Assembly: GCA_964649095.1 (NCBI GenBank)
Contig: CAZYPH010000089.1
Coordinates: 1 to 10,040, forward strand
Length of the DNA: 10,040 bases
Direction: 5' to 3'
Source of the DNA: CAZYPH01 sp964649095
GTDB taxonomy: Bacteria > Bdellovibrionota > UBA1018 > UBA923
The notes under the pieces were generated by a model. It was not told where the DNA came from. It did not search any database and saw only the letters and a program-made list of their open reading frames with translations. The translations under genes and the position numbers were made by a program. Below are positions 1 to 7,460 of the stretch, piece after piece. Numbering within the stretch: the stretch's first letter is position 1; each line of letters starts with the position of its first letter.

Positions 1-1345
1 CACCTAAGAGCGTCTCTAGGTGCATACGATATTGCGAAATATCTATCTTCTTTTGTGCCACACCGCTCTCGATAGCTGCCTGAGCGACCGCAGGCGCCAC
101 CCACAATAACGCACGCCGATCAAATGGTTTTGGAATCAAATAATCACGACCAAAACTAAACGCCTTGCCGCCATAAGCACGCGACACACTCTCGGGAACT
201 TCTTGTTTTGCCAACTCGGCCAAGGCCTTTACGGCGGCCATTTTCATAGGTTCGTTGATTTGGGTCGCTGACACATCGAGCGCACCTCGAAAAATAAACG
301 GGTACCCTAAAACGTTATTCACCTGATTGGCATAGTCTGAGCGACCAGTAGCCATGATGGCATCCGAACGTACTTCAAACACGGCCTCGGGCATGATTTC
401 AGGCTCCGGATTGGCCATCGCAAACACAATCGGGTTTGGCGCCATGCTCTTAACCATCTCTTGCGTCAACACACCCTTAGCGGAAAGCCCCATAAAGACA
501 TCGGCACCGGGCATCACCTCGGCTAGAGTTCTTAAGGGTGTGTCTTGCGCGAACTTTTCTTTATACGGATTCATCCCCACCGTGCGGCCGCGGTACAACA
601 CGCCGTCGATGTCGGTCATGATCAGATGCTCGCGTTTCACACCTAAATTCAAAAACATATTCGCCGTAGCGATACACGCTGCACCAGCACCAACAAACAC
701 ACACTTGATGCGATCAATTTTTTTTCCAACCACTTCGAGTGCGTTTAACAATGCGGCACCTGCGATAATTGCCGTGCCATGCTGGTCGTCGTGAAACACC
801 GGAATACGCAATTCTTGTTTAAGCCGCTCTTCGATATAAAAACATTCGGGGGCCTTAATATCTTCTAAGTTAATACCGCCCACCGTGGGCTCTAAATATT
901 TGCACGCACGAATGACGTCTTCGGGGTCGGGCGCATTCAACTCAATATCGAACACGTCAATATCGGCAAATTTTTTAAACAACATGCCCTTGCCTTCCAT
1001 GACAGGCTTAGCGGCTAGCGGACCAATATTTCCCAGTCCCAACACGGCAGTGCCGTTCGTCACGACGCCAACCAAATTGCCCTTCGTCGTATACTTGTAA
1101 ACATCAAGCGGATTTTTTGCGATCGCCAAACACGGCGCCGCCACACCGGGAGAATACGCTAACGACAAGTCTCGACTTGTAGCCGATGCTTTGCTTGGAA
1201 CCACTTCGATTTTTCCTGGACGCCCATTGGCATGATAACTCAAAGCATCATCGTAAATCGCTTGAGTGTTTAACGACGACGAGGAAACCGTCATGGGTTT
1301 TTGAGTTGCGGGGGTCGACTCTGGTGCGTCTTTTTTGTGAGACAT
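1..1345 (-). CDS. maeB: NAD(P)-dependent malic enzyme, MaeB type, 3' end outside window
   Basis: Malic enzyme oxidatively decarboxylates malate to pyruvate, yielding NADH or NADPH in the cytoplasm. I translated this frame by hand; it is open from an ATG at 1345 to the left edge (448 codons, no stop). Visible family marks are the catalytic-Tyr segment LAYSPGVAAPCL (about residues 62-73), KPVMEGKG with the catalytic Lys (113-120), the metal-binding NLEDIKAPE (159-167) and FHDDQHGTA (184-192), and the nucleotide-binding VGAGAAC (218-224). The start is supported by an AAGGAG seven bases upstream. The first 25 or so residues are a polar extension rich in Lys, Pro, Thr and Ser. The frame leaves the window where the malic domain ends (PAVAQAAIESGVA at about 425-437). 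Large MaeB proteins continue into a phosphotransacetylase-like domain there; whether this one does cannot be seen. Cofactor preference is not decided. Confidence 0.95.
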   Translation of the reverse strand, partial: MSHKKDAPESTPATQKPMTVSSSSLNTQAIYDDALSYHANGRPGKIEVVPSKASATSRDLSLAYSPGVAAPCLAIAKNPLDVYKYTTKGNLVGVVTNGTAVLGLGNIGPLAAKPVMEGKGMLFKKFADIDVFDIELNAPDPEDVIRACKYLEPTVGGINLEDIKAPECFYIEERLKQELRIPVFHDDQHGTAIIAGAALLNALEVVGKKIDRIKCVFVGAGAACIATANMFLNLGVKREHLIMTDIDGVLYRGRTVGMNPYKEKFAQDTPLRTLAEVMPGADVFMGLSAKGVLTQEMVKSMAPNPIVFAMANPEPEIMPEAVFEVRSDAIMATGRSDYANQVNNVLGYPFIFRGALDVSATQINEPMKMAAVKALAELAKQEVPESVSRAYGGKAFSFGRDYLIPKPFDRRALLWVAPAVAQAAIESGVAQKKIDISQYRMHLETLLG

Positions 1346-1450
1346 CCGTTCACTCCTTGCACGTTATACATATGAAGCACTGCGTAAAATGAAACTTCTA
1401 TTGCTCCTCACAAAATTTAGTTCAAAATAAAGAGAAAGGACAACTGCTCG

Positions 1451-2281
1451 ATGCAAAACAGAAAAATAAATCCCAAGCTCGAATCAGCGGACGTAAGTAT
1501 TCTTACGAATGCCACAGCGCATTCAAAACAAGCGCCAAGAATTAACGTCATCGCACTCGCAAGACTTGTGGGTATTATGTTTACAATGGCCGCACCTCAA
1601 TGGGCCCACGCTATGAAATTTTCGAATCAGTTTGTGGAGTTTGAGTTGCCGTTCAAATGGCAATGCGCACTCGAAAGTGCCGAGTGGGTCTGTCAAAGTG
1701 TTGATGACCAAAAGAAACGCGATGCGATCATCGTGCTAGCCGCCAAAATCAAGGGCGAACAAGACTCGTTAGACAAGTATCAAGAATACTTAAATCAACC
1801 ACGCGTCTTTGCTACGGCCGCCAATAAAAACGTCACCTCGCAACCACGTTATACGAAGGTAGCTCAAATTAACGGACATCCTTGGGTGGATTCTTTGCAC
1901 TTAGAGTCTGAAATCCCCAATTTTTACACCCGCTACTTAGCGACCGTGAAACAGGATATCGGCGTATTGGTCACCTACTCGATTAATAAAACAAAATACC
2001 AAGAATACTTGCCGCAGTTTGAAGACATGGTGAAAAGCATGAAGGTGTTTCGCAAGGCTGGTGGCGTTAACATGGCCTCGCAAAATTCGCTATTTGGTCA
2101 AGCCCAATTACCAAGCCACTTTACCGCAAATGCCGTCTTTCCTGATGGCGCAAAACCAGCCGACTCTAAACCCGCTACAACTGCATCCAAAGGCGATGAC
2201 GATAATCTCATGTTAGTCTTAATCGCCGGCGCCGCCATTGTAGGCTTCATTATTTGGAAAAAGAAGAAGGGGCGGGGGTGA
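1451..2281 (+). CDS. Secreted protein of unknown function with C-terminal membrane anchor
   Basis: I do not recognise the family. The 276-residue product has a late hydrophobic stretch (about 31-53) ending in AHA, which reads as a signal peptidase I site after residue 54. The mature part starts MKFSNQFVEFELPFKW and has a Cys pair (72 and 81) that could form a disulfide. A folded domain to about 205 is followed by a Pro/Ala/Thr/Lys-rich linker (215-250), one transmembrane helix (253-269) and a basic tail KKKKGRG. This predicts a periplasmic domain tethered to the inner membrane with a short cytoplasmic tail. A purine-rich AGAAAGGA lies about 10 bases before the ATG. The 30-residue polar segment before the signal sequence is unusually long, but later ATGs (codons 43, 46 and 55) would remove the signal. 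It is divergent from the malic enzyme gene and upstream of a methyltransferase. Gene call is firm; function is unknown. Confidence 0.8.
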   Translation: MQNRKINPKLESADVSILTNATAHSKQAPRINVIALARLVGIMFTMAAPQWAHAMKFSNQFVEFELPFKWQCALESAEWVCQSVDDQKKRDAIIVLAAKIKGEQDSLDKYQEYLNQPRVFATAANKNVTSQPRYTKVAQINGHPWVDSLHLESEIPNFYTRYLATVKQDIGVLVTYSINKTKYQEYLPQFEDMVKSMKVFRKAGGVNMASQNSLFGQAQLPSHFTANAVFPDGAKPADSKPATTASKGDDDNLMLVLIAGAAIVGFIIWKKKKGRG

Positions 2282-2373
2282 ACCGTATTTTAACTGATGT
2301 TGCTTTAATTACCGATGTTGAAACTTTTCGATCGAGTTTTGTGTCTACTTTTTTGGAGGAGTATGCCACATAA
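2278..2373 (+). CDS. Possible 31-residue small protein in the overlap between two genes
   Basis: A GTG at 2278 shares bases with the upstream stop (GTGA overlap) and opens a frame VNRILTDVALITDVETF... that ends with TAA at 2371-2373. A purine-rich AAGAAGG at 2262-2270 could serve as its ribosome binding site. The frame runs past the ATG at 2363, so translation could be coupled on both sides. I recognise no domain, and a frame of this length can arise by chance. The arrangement is the only support. Confidence 0.22.
   Translation: MNRILTDVALITDVETFRSSFVSTFLEEYAT
2355..2360 (+). promoter_or_regulatory. Strong Shine-Dalgarno GGAGGA that does not match the methyltransferase start
   Basis: GGAGGA lies only two to three bases before ATG 2363 but 18 bases before ATG 2379, the first ATG in the methyltransferase frame. 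ATG 2363 opens an 11-codon frame (MPHNWYDKKIY, stop at 2396-2398). The site therefore points to 2363 rather than 2379 as the original start, although its spacing to 2363 is short. Confidence 0.6.
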
Positions 2374-2378
2374 CTGGT

Positions 2379-3104
2379 ATGATAAAAAAATTTATTAAGT
2401 CGATTCCAGTTATTAGTCGAATGCTGCGAAACCTGAACAACCAGTTTGAGAGGGATGACTTTGTAATTTCCGAACTGAAGCGATTGCCTCCAGGCCACCT
2501 AATATTAGACGCTGGATGTGGGAGCCAGCGCTACCGTGACAACTGCACGCACCTAAACTATCGGTCGCAAGATTTTGCTCAATACACGACGGATGAAAAA
2601 AAAATGTTGGGCTCAGAAGGTGTTGGCGGAGCGACCGGATATCAATATGGCCACCTCGATTACGTAGGCGATATCTGGAAAATTAACGAAGTAGATTCCA
2701 CTTTCGATGCGATCTTGTGCACCGAGGTCTTAGAGCATATTCCCTATCCAATTGACACTCTTCGGGAGTTTAGCCGTTTGTTGAAGAAGGAGGGGAAATT
2801 AATCCTCACAGCCCCTGCAAATTGCCTGCGACATATGGACCCATTCTACTTCTACAGTGGATTCTCAGATCGTTGGTTTGTTAGATTTTTAAACGACTTT
2901 GGATTTCATGTAGAATCGATAGAACCCGTAGGGGATTACTATAGTTGGCTCGCTGTTGAATTAGCACGGACGGCGCGTTCGCACTCTATTATTGCAAAAG
3001 TCTTACTCGCGCCCGCGTTTCTTTATTATTACAATAAGCAGAAATCAGACGTTTCCGTGAATACACTTTGCATGGGCTACCATGTCGTTGCTCGACGACT
3101 TTAA
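2379..3104 (+). CDS. Class I SAM-dependent methyltransferase (Methyltransf_11-like)
   Basis: This gene probably encodes a transferase moving a methyl group from S-adenosylmethionine to a sugar, lipid or other small acceptor; the substrate cannot be told. Residues 40-52 (HLILDAGCGSQRY) are the SAM-binding motif I. FDAILCTEVLEHIP (109-122) and GKLILTAPAN (139-148) are the later strands of the Rossmann fold. The segment FYFYSGFSDRWF (156-167) resembles enzymes found with glycan biosynthesis genes, but no glycan gene is nearby. The product is 241 residues if it starts at ATG 2379, which lacks a well-spaced ribosome binding site. If one A is removed from the A7 run at 2384-2390, translation from ATG 2363 would instead give MPHNWYDKKFIKSIP and join this frame. 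An in-frame A9 run lies at 2596-2604. The codons look more AT-rich by eye than the neighbours, so transfer is possible. It converges on the M16 peptidase gene with six bases between them. Confidence 0.85.
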   Translation: MIKKFIKSIPVISRMLRNLNNQFERDDFVISELKRLPPGHLILDAGCGSQRYRDNCTHLNYRSQDFAQYTTDEKKMLGSEGVGGATGYQYGHLDYVGDIWKINEVDSTFDAILCTEVLEHIPYPIDTLREFSRLLKKEGKLILTAPANCLRHMDPFYFYSGFSDRWFVRFLNDFGFHVESIEPVGDYYSWLAVELARTARSHSIIAKVLLAPAFLYYYNKQKSDVSVNTLCMGYHVVARRL

Positions 3105-3110
3105 GACAAT

Positions 3111-4412
3111 CTACCCCAACACCACCCGCACAAACGCGTCGGGGCTTAAATAAGCCTTTGCTACGGTTAACAAATGCTTTGGGGTTAGGGCGTTTAGTTT
3201 TTGTTGGACGGTTTTGAGATTGACCTGACGACCTAGATACATCTGATTTTTTGCTATCGCCATCATGCGACTTTCTGAAGAGTCTAAATTCATGGCGGCC
3301 ATAGCCGTCAGATTTGTCACAGACGCTTGCACTTCAGTTGCCGTTATGAGCTCACTACTCAAACGTTTTAACTCACGCATGCAAATAGATTGCATTTTCT
3401 GTATATTCTTACGCTCGCAGGCGCCGTAGACCATAAAAACACCGCTATCCAAATAGGCCGAAACGTTTGAATAGATATTATAGGCTAGACCACGGCGCTC
3501 CCGCACTTCATAAAACAACCTCGAACTCATGCCCCCACCTAAAATATTCGAGAGTACGACGAGAGGATAATAATCATCGCTATTATAAGGTGGCACTCGC
3601 GCACCAAACACGACGTGGGCTTGGTCTAACTTGCTAGATTTACGAACCACTTTACCGTTTTTTATTTGCGGCAATAAGTGCTGATTTTTAGCCCTCATGA
3701 GTGGGGAGTTATTTCTAAATGTTTTTTGTTTATCAGAAACAGGCTGTGTTTTTAGAACAAAAATACTATCGAGATATTTCTCTAACGCATGAATGGGCAC
3801 GTCACCTACAACGGTGATCACCAAATTTTCTGGTGCGTAGTGGCGCTGAAAAAAATCTAAAATCAACTTACGATCAAACGCCCGCACAGACTGCACCGTT
3901 CCAGAAATACTGCGTGCTAAAGGGTGTTTTTTAAATAGTGTTTCGTACAAGAGGTCCATCACACGCTCTTCAGGATTGTCGTCTACCATCGCAATTTCTT
4001 GAACAACGACCTCACGCTCGAGACGAATATCGCTGGGTGAAAATAATGGATTCTGCAAAACATCCGCCATCACATTCAAAGCACGTCGGTATTCTTTTTT
4101 TAAAATCAACGTATGAAAACACGTATACTCGCGCGTGGTAAAGGCATTGAAGTCGCCCCCGACGTTTTCAATCTCTGCCGCAATCTCACGACTGGTGCGG
4201 TGTTTAGTGCCTTTAAAAAGTAAATGTTCTAGAAAGTGCGACAAACCGCCCTCATCGACACCGGCACTTATTTTTTCATGCACACTACCAACCGGAATCC
4301 ACATACCAATAGCCGCCGTATTAAACTGTGGGGTTTGTTGCACTAATAACGTAGCACCGCACTTGAGCTTACGTTTATAAACCGACTGAGACTTTACTTT
4401 TTGTTTCGACAT
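3111..4412 (-). CDS. M16B zinc metallopeptidase (mitochondrial processing peptidase-like)
   Basis: This peptidase cleaves peptides or short unfolded proteins with a single zinc in a clam-shell active site. The inverted zinc motif HFLEH is at residues 59-63, and the third ligand Glu139 lies exactly 76 residues after His63, in EREVVVQEI. GGGMSSRLFYEVRERRGLAY (292-311) is the conserved C-terminal-domain segment with the Arg and Tyr that help bind substrate. The length of 433 is normal for bacterial family members such as B. subtilis MlpA/YmxG. Both halves of the fold are present, so the protein is probably active. No signal peptide is visible; the N-terminus is basic (MSKQKVKSQSVYKRKLK), which argues for a cytoplasmic enzyme. 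The gene follows pnp, an order known in other bacteria, but a terminator lies between them. The ribosome binding site is poor: the nearest candidate, AAAGG, is about 15 bases from the ATG. Confidence 0.93.
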   Translation of the reverse strand: MSKQKVKSQSVYKRKLKCGATLLVQQTPQFNTAAIGMWIPVGSVHEKISAGVDEGGLSHFLEHLLFKGTKHRTSREIAAEIENVGGDFNAFTTREYTCFHTLILKKEYRRALNVMADVLQNPLFSPSDIRLEREVVVQEIAMVDDNPEERVMDLLYETLFKKHPLARSISGTVQSVRAFDRKLILDFFQRHYAPENLVITVVGDVPIHALEKYLDSIFVLKTQPVSDKQKTFRNNSPLMRAKNQHLLPQIKNGKVVRKSSKLDQAHVVFGARVPPYNSDDYYPLVVLSNILGGGMSSRLFYEVRERRGLAYNIYSNVSAYLDSGVFMVYGACERKNIQKMQSICMRELKRLSSELITATEVQASVTNLTAMAAMNLDSSESRMMAIAKNQMYLGRQVNLKTVQQKLNALTPKHLLTVAKAYLSPDAFVRVVLG

Positions 4413-4436
4413 AACGTTTTGATGCAGCCTTTAGAC

Positions 4437-4487
4437 AAAAAAAAACGCAACCAAACTAAACAGCTTTGTTCAGCTTGGTTGCGTTTT
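4437..4487 (-). terminator. Rho-independent terminator after pnp
   Basis: On the minus strand the arm AAAACGCAACCAA (plus 4475-4487) pairs perfectly over 13 bases with plus 4442-4454. A second pairing inside the loop (CTGAAC with GTTTAG, allowing one G-U) extends the stem. It runs directly into nine T (plus 4437-4445, partly shared with the stem). It lies 12 bases past the pnp stop and ends about 24 bases before the M16 peptidase ATG. Confidence 0.9.
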
Positions 4488-4498
4488 ATGGGCTTAGA

Positions 4499-6691
4499 TT
4501 AAACTTCTGGTCGTGCTGGTTGGTTTTTAGCGATTGTTGATTTCTCTAACAATACTTTACGTGACAACCGCACTTTGCCACCACGATCGACATCTAATAC
4601 TTTCACTTCAATGCGATCGCCTTCTTTTAAGAAGTCACGCACGTTGTTCACGCGCTCGTGTGCAATCTCAGATACGTGCAACAAGCCGTCTGTATTCGGC
4701 ATGATCTCTACAAAGGCACCAAACTCTACGATGTTTTTCACCAAACCATCATAGATTTTGCCGATCTCTGGTTCTGCAATAATGTCTTTGATCATTTGTT
4801 CCGCCATTAATGCCTTCTCTGGATCACTCGATGCAATCTTAATAGTGCCATCATCGGCCACATCAATTTTTACACCTGTTTTTTCGATAATGCCTTTAAT
4901 GACTTTTCCACCAGAACCTATCACTTCTCGGATTTTTTCTGGTTTGATTTTCAGAGTCGTAAAACGAGGCGCTAACTCCGACACCGCATCGCTTGATACT
5001 TCAATAGCGGCGCTCATTTTTGAAAGAATATGCAAACGCCCTTCTTGAGCTTGTTTCAGAGCCGTCCGCATAATAACTTCGTCAACGCCTTCGGTTTTGA
5101 TGTCCATCTGAATAGCAGTCACACCCTCACGCGTACCGGCCACTTTAAAGTCCATGTCACCGAGATGGTCTTCATCACCCAAAATGTCAGACAAAATAGC
5201 CACACGATTGCCTTCTTTTATCAGCCCCATTGCAATACCGGCTACCGCACTTGGCAACGGCACACCCGCCGCCATCATAGCCATCGAGCCCGAACACACG
5301 GACCCCATCGAACTCGAACCGTTACTTTCTAAAACCTCACACACCACACGAACGGTATACGGACACTCTTCTTTTGGCGGCATGATGTTATTCAACGCAC
5401 GCTCAGCCAAAACGCCGTGGCCAATCTCACGTCGGCCTGGAGTACCCAAACGACCCACCTCACCCACGCTGTAGGGCGGGAAGTTGTAGTTCAACATAAA
5501 ACGTTTATACGAAACACCGCGCATGCCATCGACCATTTGTTCGTCGTCGGCGGTGCCCAATGTTACTGCAGCTAACACTTGTGTCTCACCGCGTGTGAAC
5601 AAAGACGAGCCATGCACACGTGGCAATAAACCGACCTCTACGGCAATCGGTCGAATATCGCGAGTTCCGCGGCCATCAATACGTGCGCCTTTTTGCAAGA
5701 TCATCTCACGCATTTGAACGTATTTTACATTTTCTACGACCGATTCAATTTGTTTATCAGTTAAGTGGCGTGTTTCATCAAAAGCTTCATCGTCGGTCGG
5801 AAGCGCGACATCGAACGCTTGTCCAAGAGCCTCTTCGTAAATGGCATAACGCTCGGCTTTGTCTTTAGTAGCTAATGCTTGATTTACCAAGGGAAGCGCA
5901 ACCGCTTCCACTTTCTTCTTAATCGTCTCGTTTATAGTTGGTGCTTCAAACGCTTGTTTTGCAACGCCGGCTTTCGATCGTAAACTTTCAATAGCAGCGA
6001 TCACTTTTTGCATTTCTTTATGACCATGCAAAATCGCGCCTAAAACGACTTCTTCAGGAACCACACGTGCACCGCCCTCAACCATCATGATCGCCTTTGC
6101 TGTACCGGCAACGAAGATTTCAAGTTCACTGCGCTCTTGCTCGTCTAACGTCGGATTCACGACCCAGTTGCCATCAATACGACCCACTCTACAAGCCGCG
6201 GTGGGCCCTTTAAAAGGTATACTCGACAAATGCAGGGCAGCTGAAGCACCAATGCTCGCTGCTACTTCAGGATCATTTTCTTTATCGACACTCAACACCG
6301 TAGCGACGACCTGAATTTCGTTGTGGTAACCTTCTGGAAACAAGGGGCGAATGGGACGGTCGATCATGCGTGCACACAAAGTCGCATCTACCGATGGACG
6401 TGTTTCGCGCTTAAAAAAACCGCCTGGTATGCGGCCAGCCGCATAGAAACGTTCTTGATACTCAACGGTTAAAGGTAAAAAATTTATGCCTTCTTTGGGC
6501 TCTTTGCTAGAAACAGCGGTAACTAAAACTACGGTCTCGCCGTAACGTACGACGACAGCACCGTCGGCTTGTTTCGCCATTTTGCCTGTTTCAATGGATA
6601 AAGTTCGTCCACCGAACTCACATTCGACAGTGATCGGGTTTAAGATGAGATCGGAAGCTGTGTTAGTATGGTTTTTTGATTGGTCTTGCAT
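4499..6691 (-). CDS. pnp: Polyribonucleotide nucleotidyltransferase (PNPase)
   Basis: PNPase degrades RNA from the 3' end using phosphate, releasing nucleoside diphosphates, and is a trimeric core enzyme of RNA decay in the cytoplasm. The 730 residues carry the full domain order: a first RNase PH-like core with GGFFKRE (90-96), an all-helical linker (about 240-330), a second RNase PH core with the catalytic acidic cluster GDEDHLGDMDFK (505-516), a KH domain with IGSGGKVIKGI (591-601) and an S1 domain (about 643-712). The protein is slightly longer than E. coli PNPase (711) because about 16 polar residues precede the usual LNPI start and the tail is a little longer. The ATG at 6691 is preceded by AAGAGAG three bases away. 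The gene sits downstream of rpsO as in many bacteria, but a terminator separates them, so it probably has its own promoter in 6756-6890. A double hairpin in the leader may control it. Confidence 0.99.
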   Translation of the reverse strand: MQDQSKNHTNTASDLILNPITVECEFGGRTLSIETGKMAKQADGAVVVRYGETVVLVTAVSSKEPKEGINFLPLTVEYQERFYAAGRIPGGFFKRETRPSVDATLCARMIDRPIRPLFPEGYHNEIQVVATVLSVDKENDPEVAASIGASAALHLSSIPFKGPTAACRVGRIDGNWVVNPTLDEQERSELEIFVAGTAKAIMMVEGGARVVPEEVVLGAILHGHKEMQKVIAAIESLRSKAGVAKQAFEAPTINETIKKKVEAVALPLVNQALATKDKAERYAIYEEALGQAFDVALPTDDEAFDETRHLTDKQIESVVENVKYVQMREMILQKGARIDGRGTRDIRPIAVEVGLLPRVHGSSLFTRGETQVLAAVTLGTADDEQMVDGMRGVSYKRFMLNYNFPPYSVGEVGRLGTPGRREIGHGVLAERALNNIMPPKEECPYTVRVVCEVLESNGSSSMGSVCSGSMAMMAAGVPLPSAVAGIAMGLIKEGNRVAILSDILGDEDHLGDMDFKVAGTREGVTAIQMDIKTEGVDEVIMRTALKQAQEGRLHILSKMSAAIEVSSDAVSELAPRFTTLKIKPEKIREVIGSGGKVIKGIIEKTGVKIDVADDGTIKIASSDPEKALMAEQMIKDIIAEPEIGKIYDGLVKNIVEFGAFVEIMPNTDGLLHVSEIAHERVNNVRDFLKEGDRIEVKVLDVDRGGKVRLSRKVLLEKSTIAKNQPARPEV

Positions 6692-6712
6692 GTACTCTCT
6701 TTTCTACGTTCT

Positions 6713-6755
6713 AAGTTGTGGTTTTAAACAACTTGCCGCACACCAAATGGTGCAC
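6713..6755 (-). promoter_or_regulatory. Two adjacent hairpins in the pnp leader
   Basis: In the minus-strand RNA, plus 6738-6755 folds as a seven-pair hairpin with a four-base loop (GUGCACC / GGUGUGC, including two G-U pairs). Three bases later, plus 6713-6734 folds with seven perfect pairs (AAGTTGT / ACAACTT) and an eight-base loop. The second hairpin ends 21 bases before the pnp ATG, leaving the ribosome binding site free. In E. coli the pnp leader is a double-stranded structure cut by RNase III and then used by PNPase to repress its own synthesis; a similar role here is an inference. Confidence 0.5.
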
Positions 6756-6894
6756 GCTTATTATTTTCATTCTTGTTTTTAATTCTTCTTTTTTGCTCTT
6801 TTTTCACGGATTTGGCAATTGTTTGGTTGAAATAGTCGGGTATAGCGGTAATGGAAATGCGAACCCAGCACACGGGCACGCTGATTAGAAACGA

Positions 6895-6936
6895 AAAGAC
6901 CCTTTTTCTACGAACTAACGCAGAAAAAGGGTCTTT
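6895..6936 (-). terminator. Hairpin terminator after rpsO
   Basis: AAAGACCCTTTTTCT (6895-6909) and AGAAAAAGGGTCTTT (6922-6936) form a perfect 15-bp stem around a 12-base loop, 32 bases beyond the rpsO stop. On the minus strand the stem ends in TTTT followed by CGTTTC, so the T tract is short. The stem could also protect the rpsO 3' end or act as an RNase III site between rpsO and pnp. Confidence 0.8.
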
Positions 6937-6967
6937 GTTAAGTCTTTGAATTAAAGCGGCGTACGAA

Positions 6968-7249
6968 TTACTTACGCAACTCTAAAGCTTGAATCACGGC
7001 TGTGTAGCTCGCTGGATTCTCTACTTTCAAGTAATCTAATAAGCGCCTACGTTGACCCACTAGTTTCACCAAACCACGTTCGCTAGCGTGGTCGAATTTA
7101 TTTTTTTTCATGTGCTCGGTTAACGACTGAATGCGATTTGTCAAAAGAGCCACTTGAACTTCTGATGAGCCCGTATCACTAGGTGACGTCTTGAACTTAT
7201 CTACTATGGCTGCTTTAAAGCTTTTTTGAGCTACGGTTTGGTTTGGCAC
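6968..7249 (-). CDS. rpsO: 30S ribosomal protein S15
   Basis: S15 is a primary 16S rRNA-binding protein of the 30S platform, contacting helices 20-22 and bridging to the large subunit. The 93-residue product carries the family signature: DTGSSEVQVALLTNRI, then LTEHMKKNKFDHASERGL, then LVGQRRRLLDYLK. The usual length is 89; the extra residues are in the N-terminal segment MPNQTVAQKSF. The start codon is GTG (plus CAC at 7247-7249), with AGGAG six bases upstream. In several bacteria S15 represses its own translation by binding its leader. The 211-base gap upstream contains repeats that could fold, but I see no clear copy of a known S15-binding leader. Confidence 0.98.
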   Translation of the reverse strand: MPNQTVAQKSFKAAIVDKFKTSPSDTGSSEVQVALLTNRIQSLTEHMKKNKFDHASERGLVKLVGQRRRLLDYLKVENPASYTAVIQALELRK

Positions 7250-7300
7250 TGTTATCTCCTATACTTGAGTATATCTATGAGGCTTTTGTTAAGGGTCATT

Positions 7301-7360
7301 GTACTTAAAGTAGTACTTAAAGTAGTACTTTAAGCAGTACTTAACGAAATACCTAAAGAC
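7301..7360. repeat. 12-bp tandem repeat, about five units, upstream of rpsO
   Basis: The unit GTACTTAAAGTA occurs twice exactly (7301-7312, 7313-7324), then as GTACTTTAAGCA, GTACTTAACGAA and ATACCTAAAGAC, decaying toward the sigma gene. Each perfect unit contains TACTT-A-AAGTA, a near-perfect palindrome. Across units, CTTAAAGTAGTACTTTAAG (7316-7334) makes an eight-pair hairpin with a three-base loop. It lies 50-110 bases before the rpsO start, so it is either in the promoter as a row of binding sites or in the leader RNA as alternative hairpins. A related ATACTTGAGTAT lies at 7261-7272 beside the rpsO ribosome binding site. Confidence 0.85.
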
Positions 7361-7416
7361 CTAAACTTTTTATTTCAAGTAGCGACGTTTAACCCGGGAC
7401 ACACCCAACAAGCAAT

Positions 7417-7457
7417 AAAAAACCCACAGTTAGTCATAGAAACTAACACTCGATGGG
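7417..7457 (-). terminator. Terminator after the sigma factor gene
   Basis: On the minus strand CCCA and GTTAGT pair with ACTAAC and TGGG, with an internal loop between the two helices and a seven-base apical loop. Six T follow (plus 7417-7422). It begins four bases past the sigma gene stop and isolates that gene from rpsO. Confidence 0.7.
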
Positions 7458-7460
7458 CCC

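Noticed and set aside
354..1100. Plus-strand open frames at the left edge
   Set aside because: They are antisense to the malic enzyme, whose minus-strand frame is continuous and carries all family motifs.
1346..1450. Specific promoters in the gap between the malic enzyme and the secreted protein
   Set aside because: TATAAC-like elements are present on the minus strand but no -35 element sits at an acceptable distance.
2596..2604. A9 run in the methyltransferase as a frameshift
   Set aside because: The frame is open and motif-consistent on both sides; only slippage during transcription remains possible.
4758..5474. Plus-strand open frames opposite pnp
   Set aside because: They lie antisense to a complete, motif-rich PNPase and have no recognisable domain or ribosome binding site.
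7301..7360. Tandem repeats as a CRISPR array
   Set aside because: The units are 12 bp and directly abutting with no spacers.
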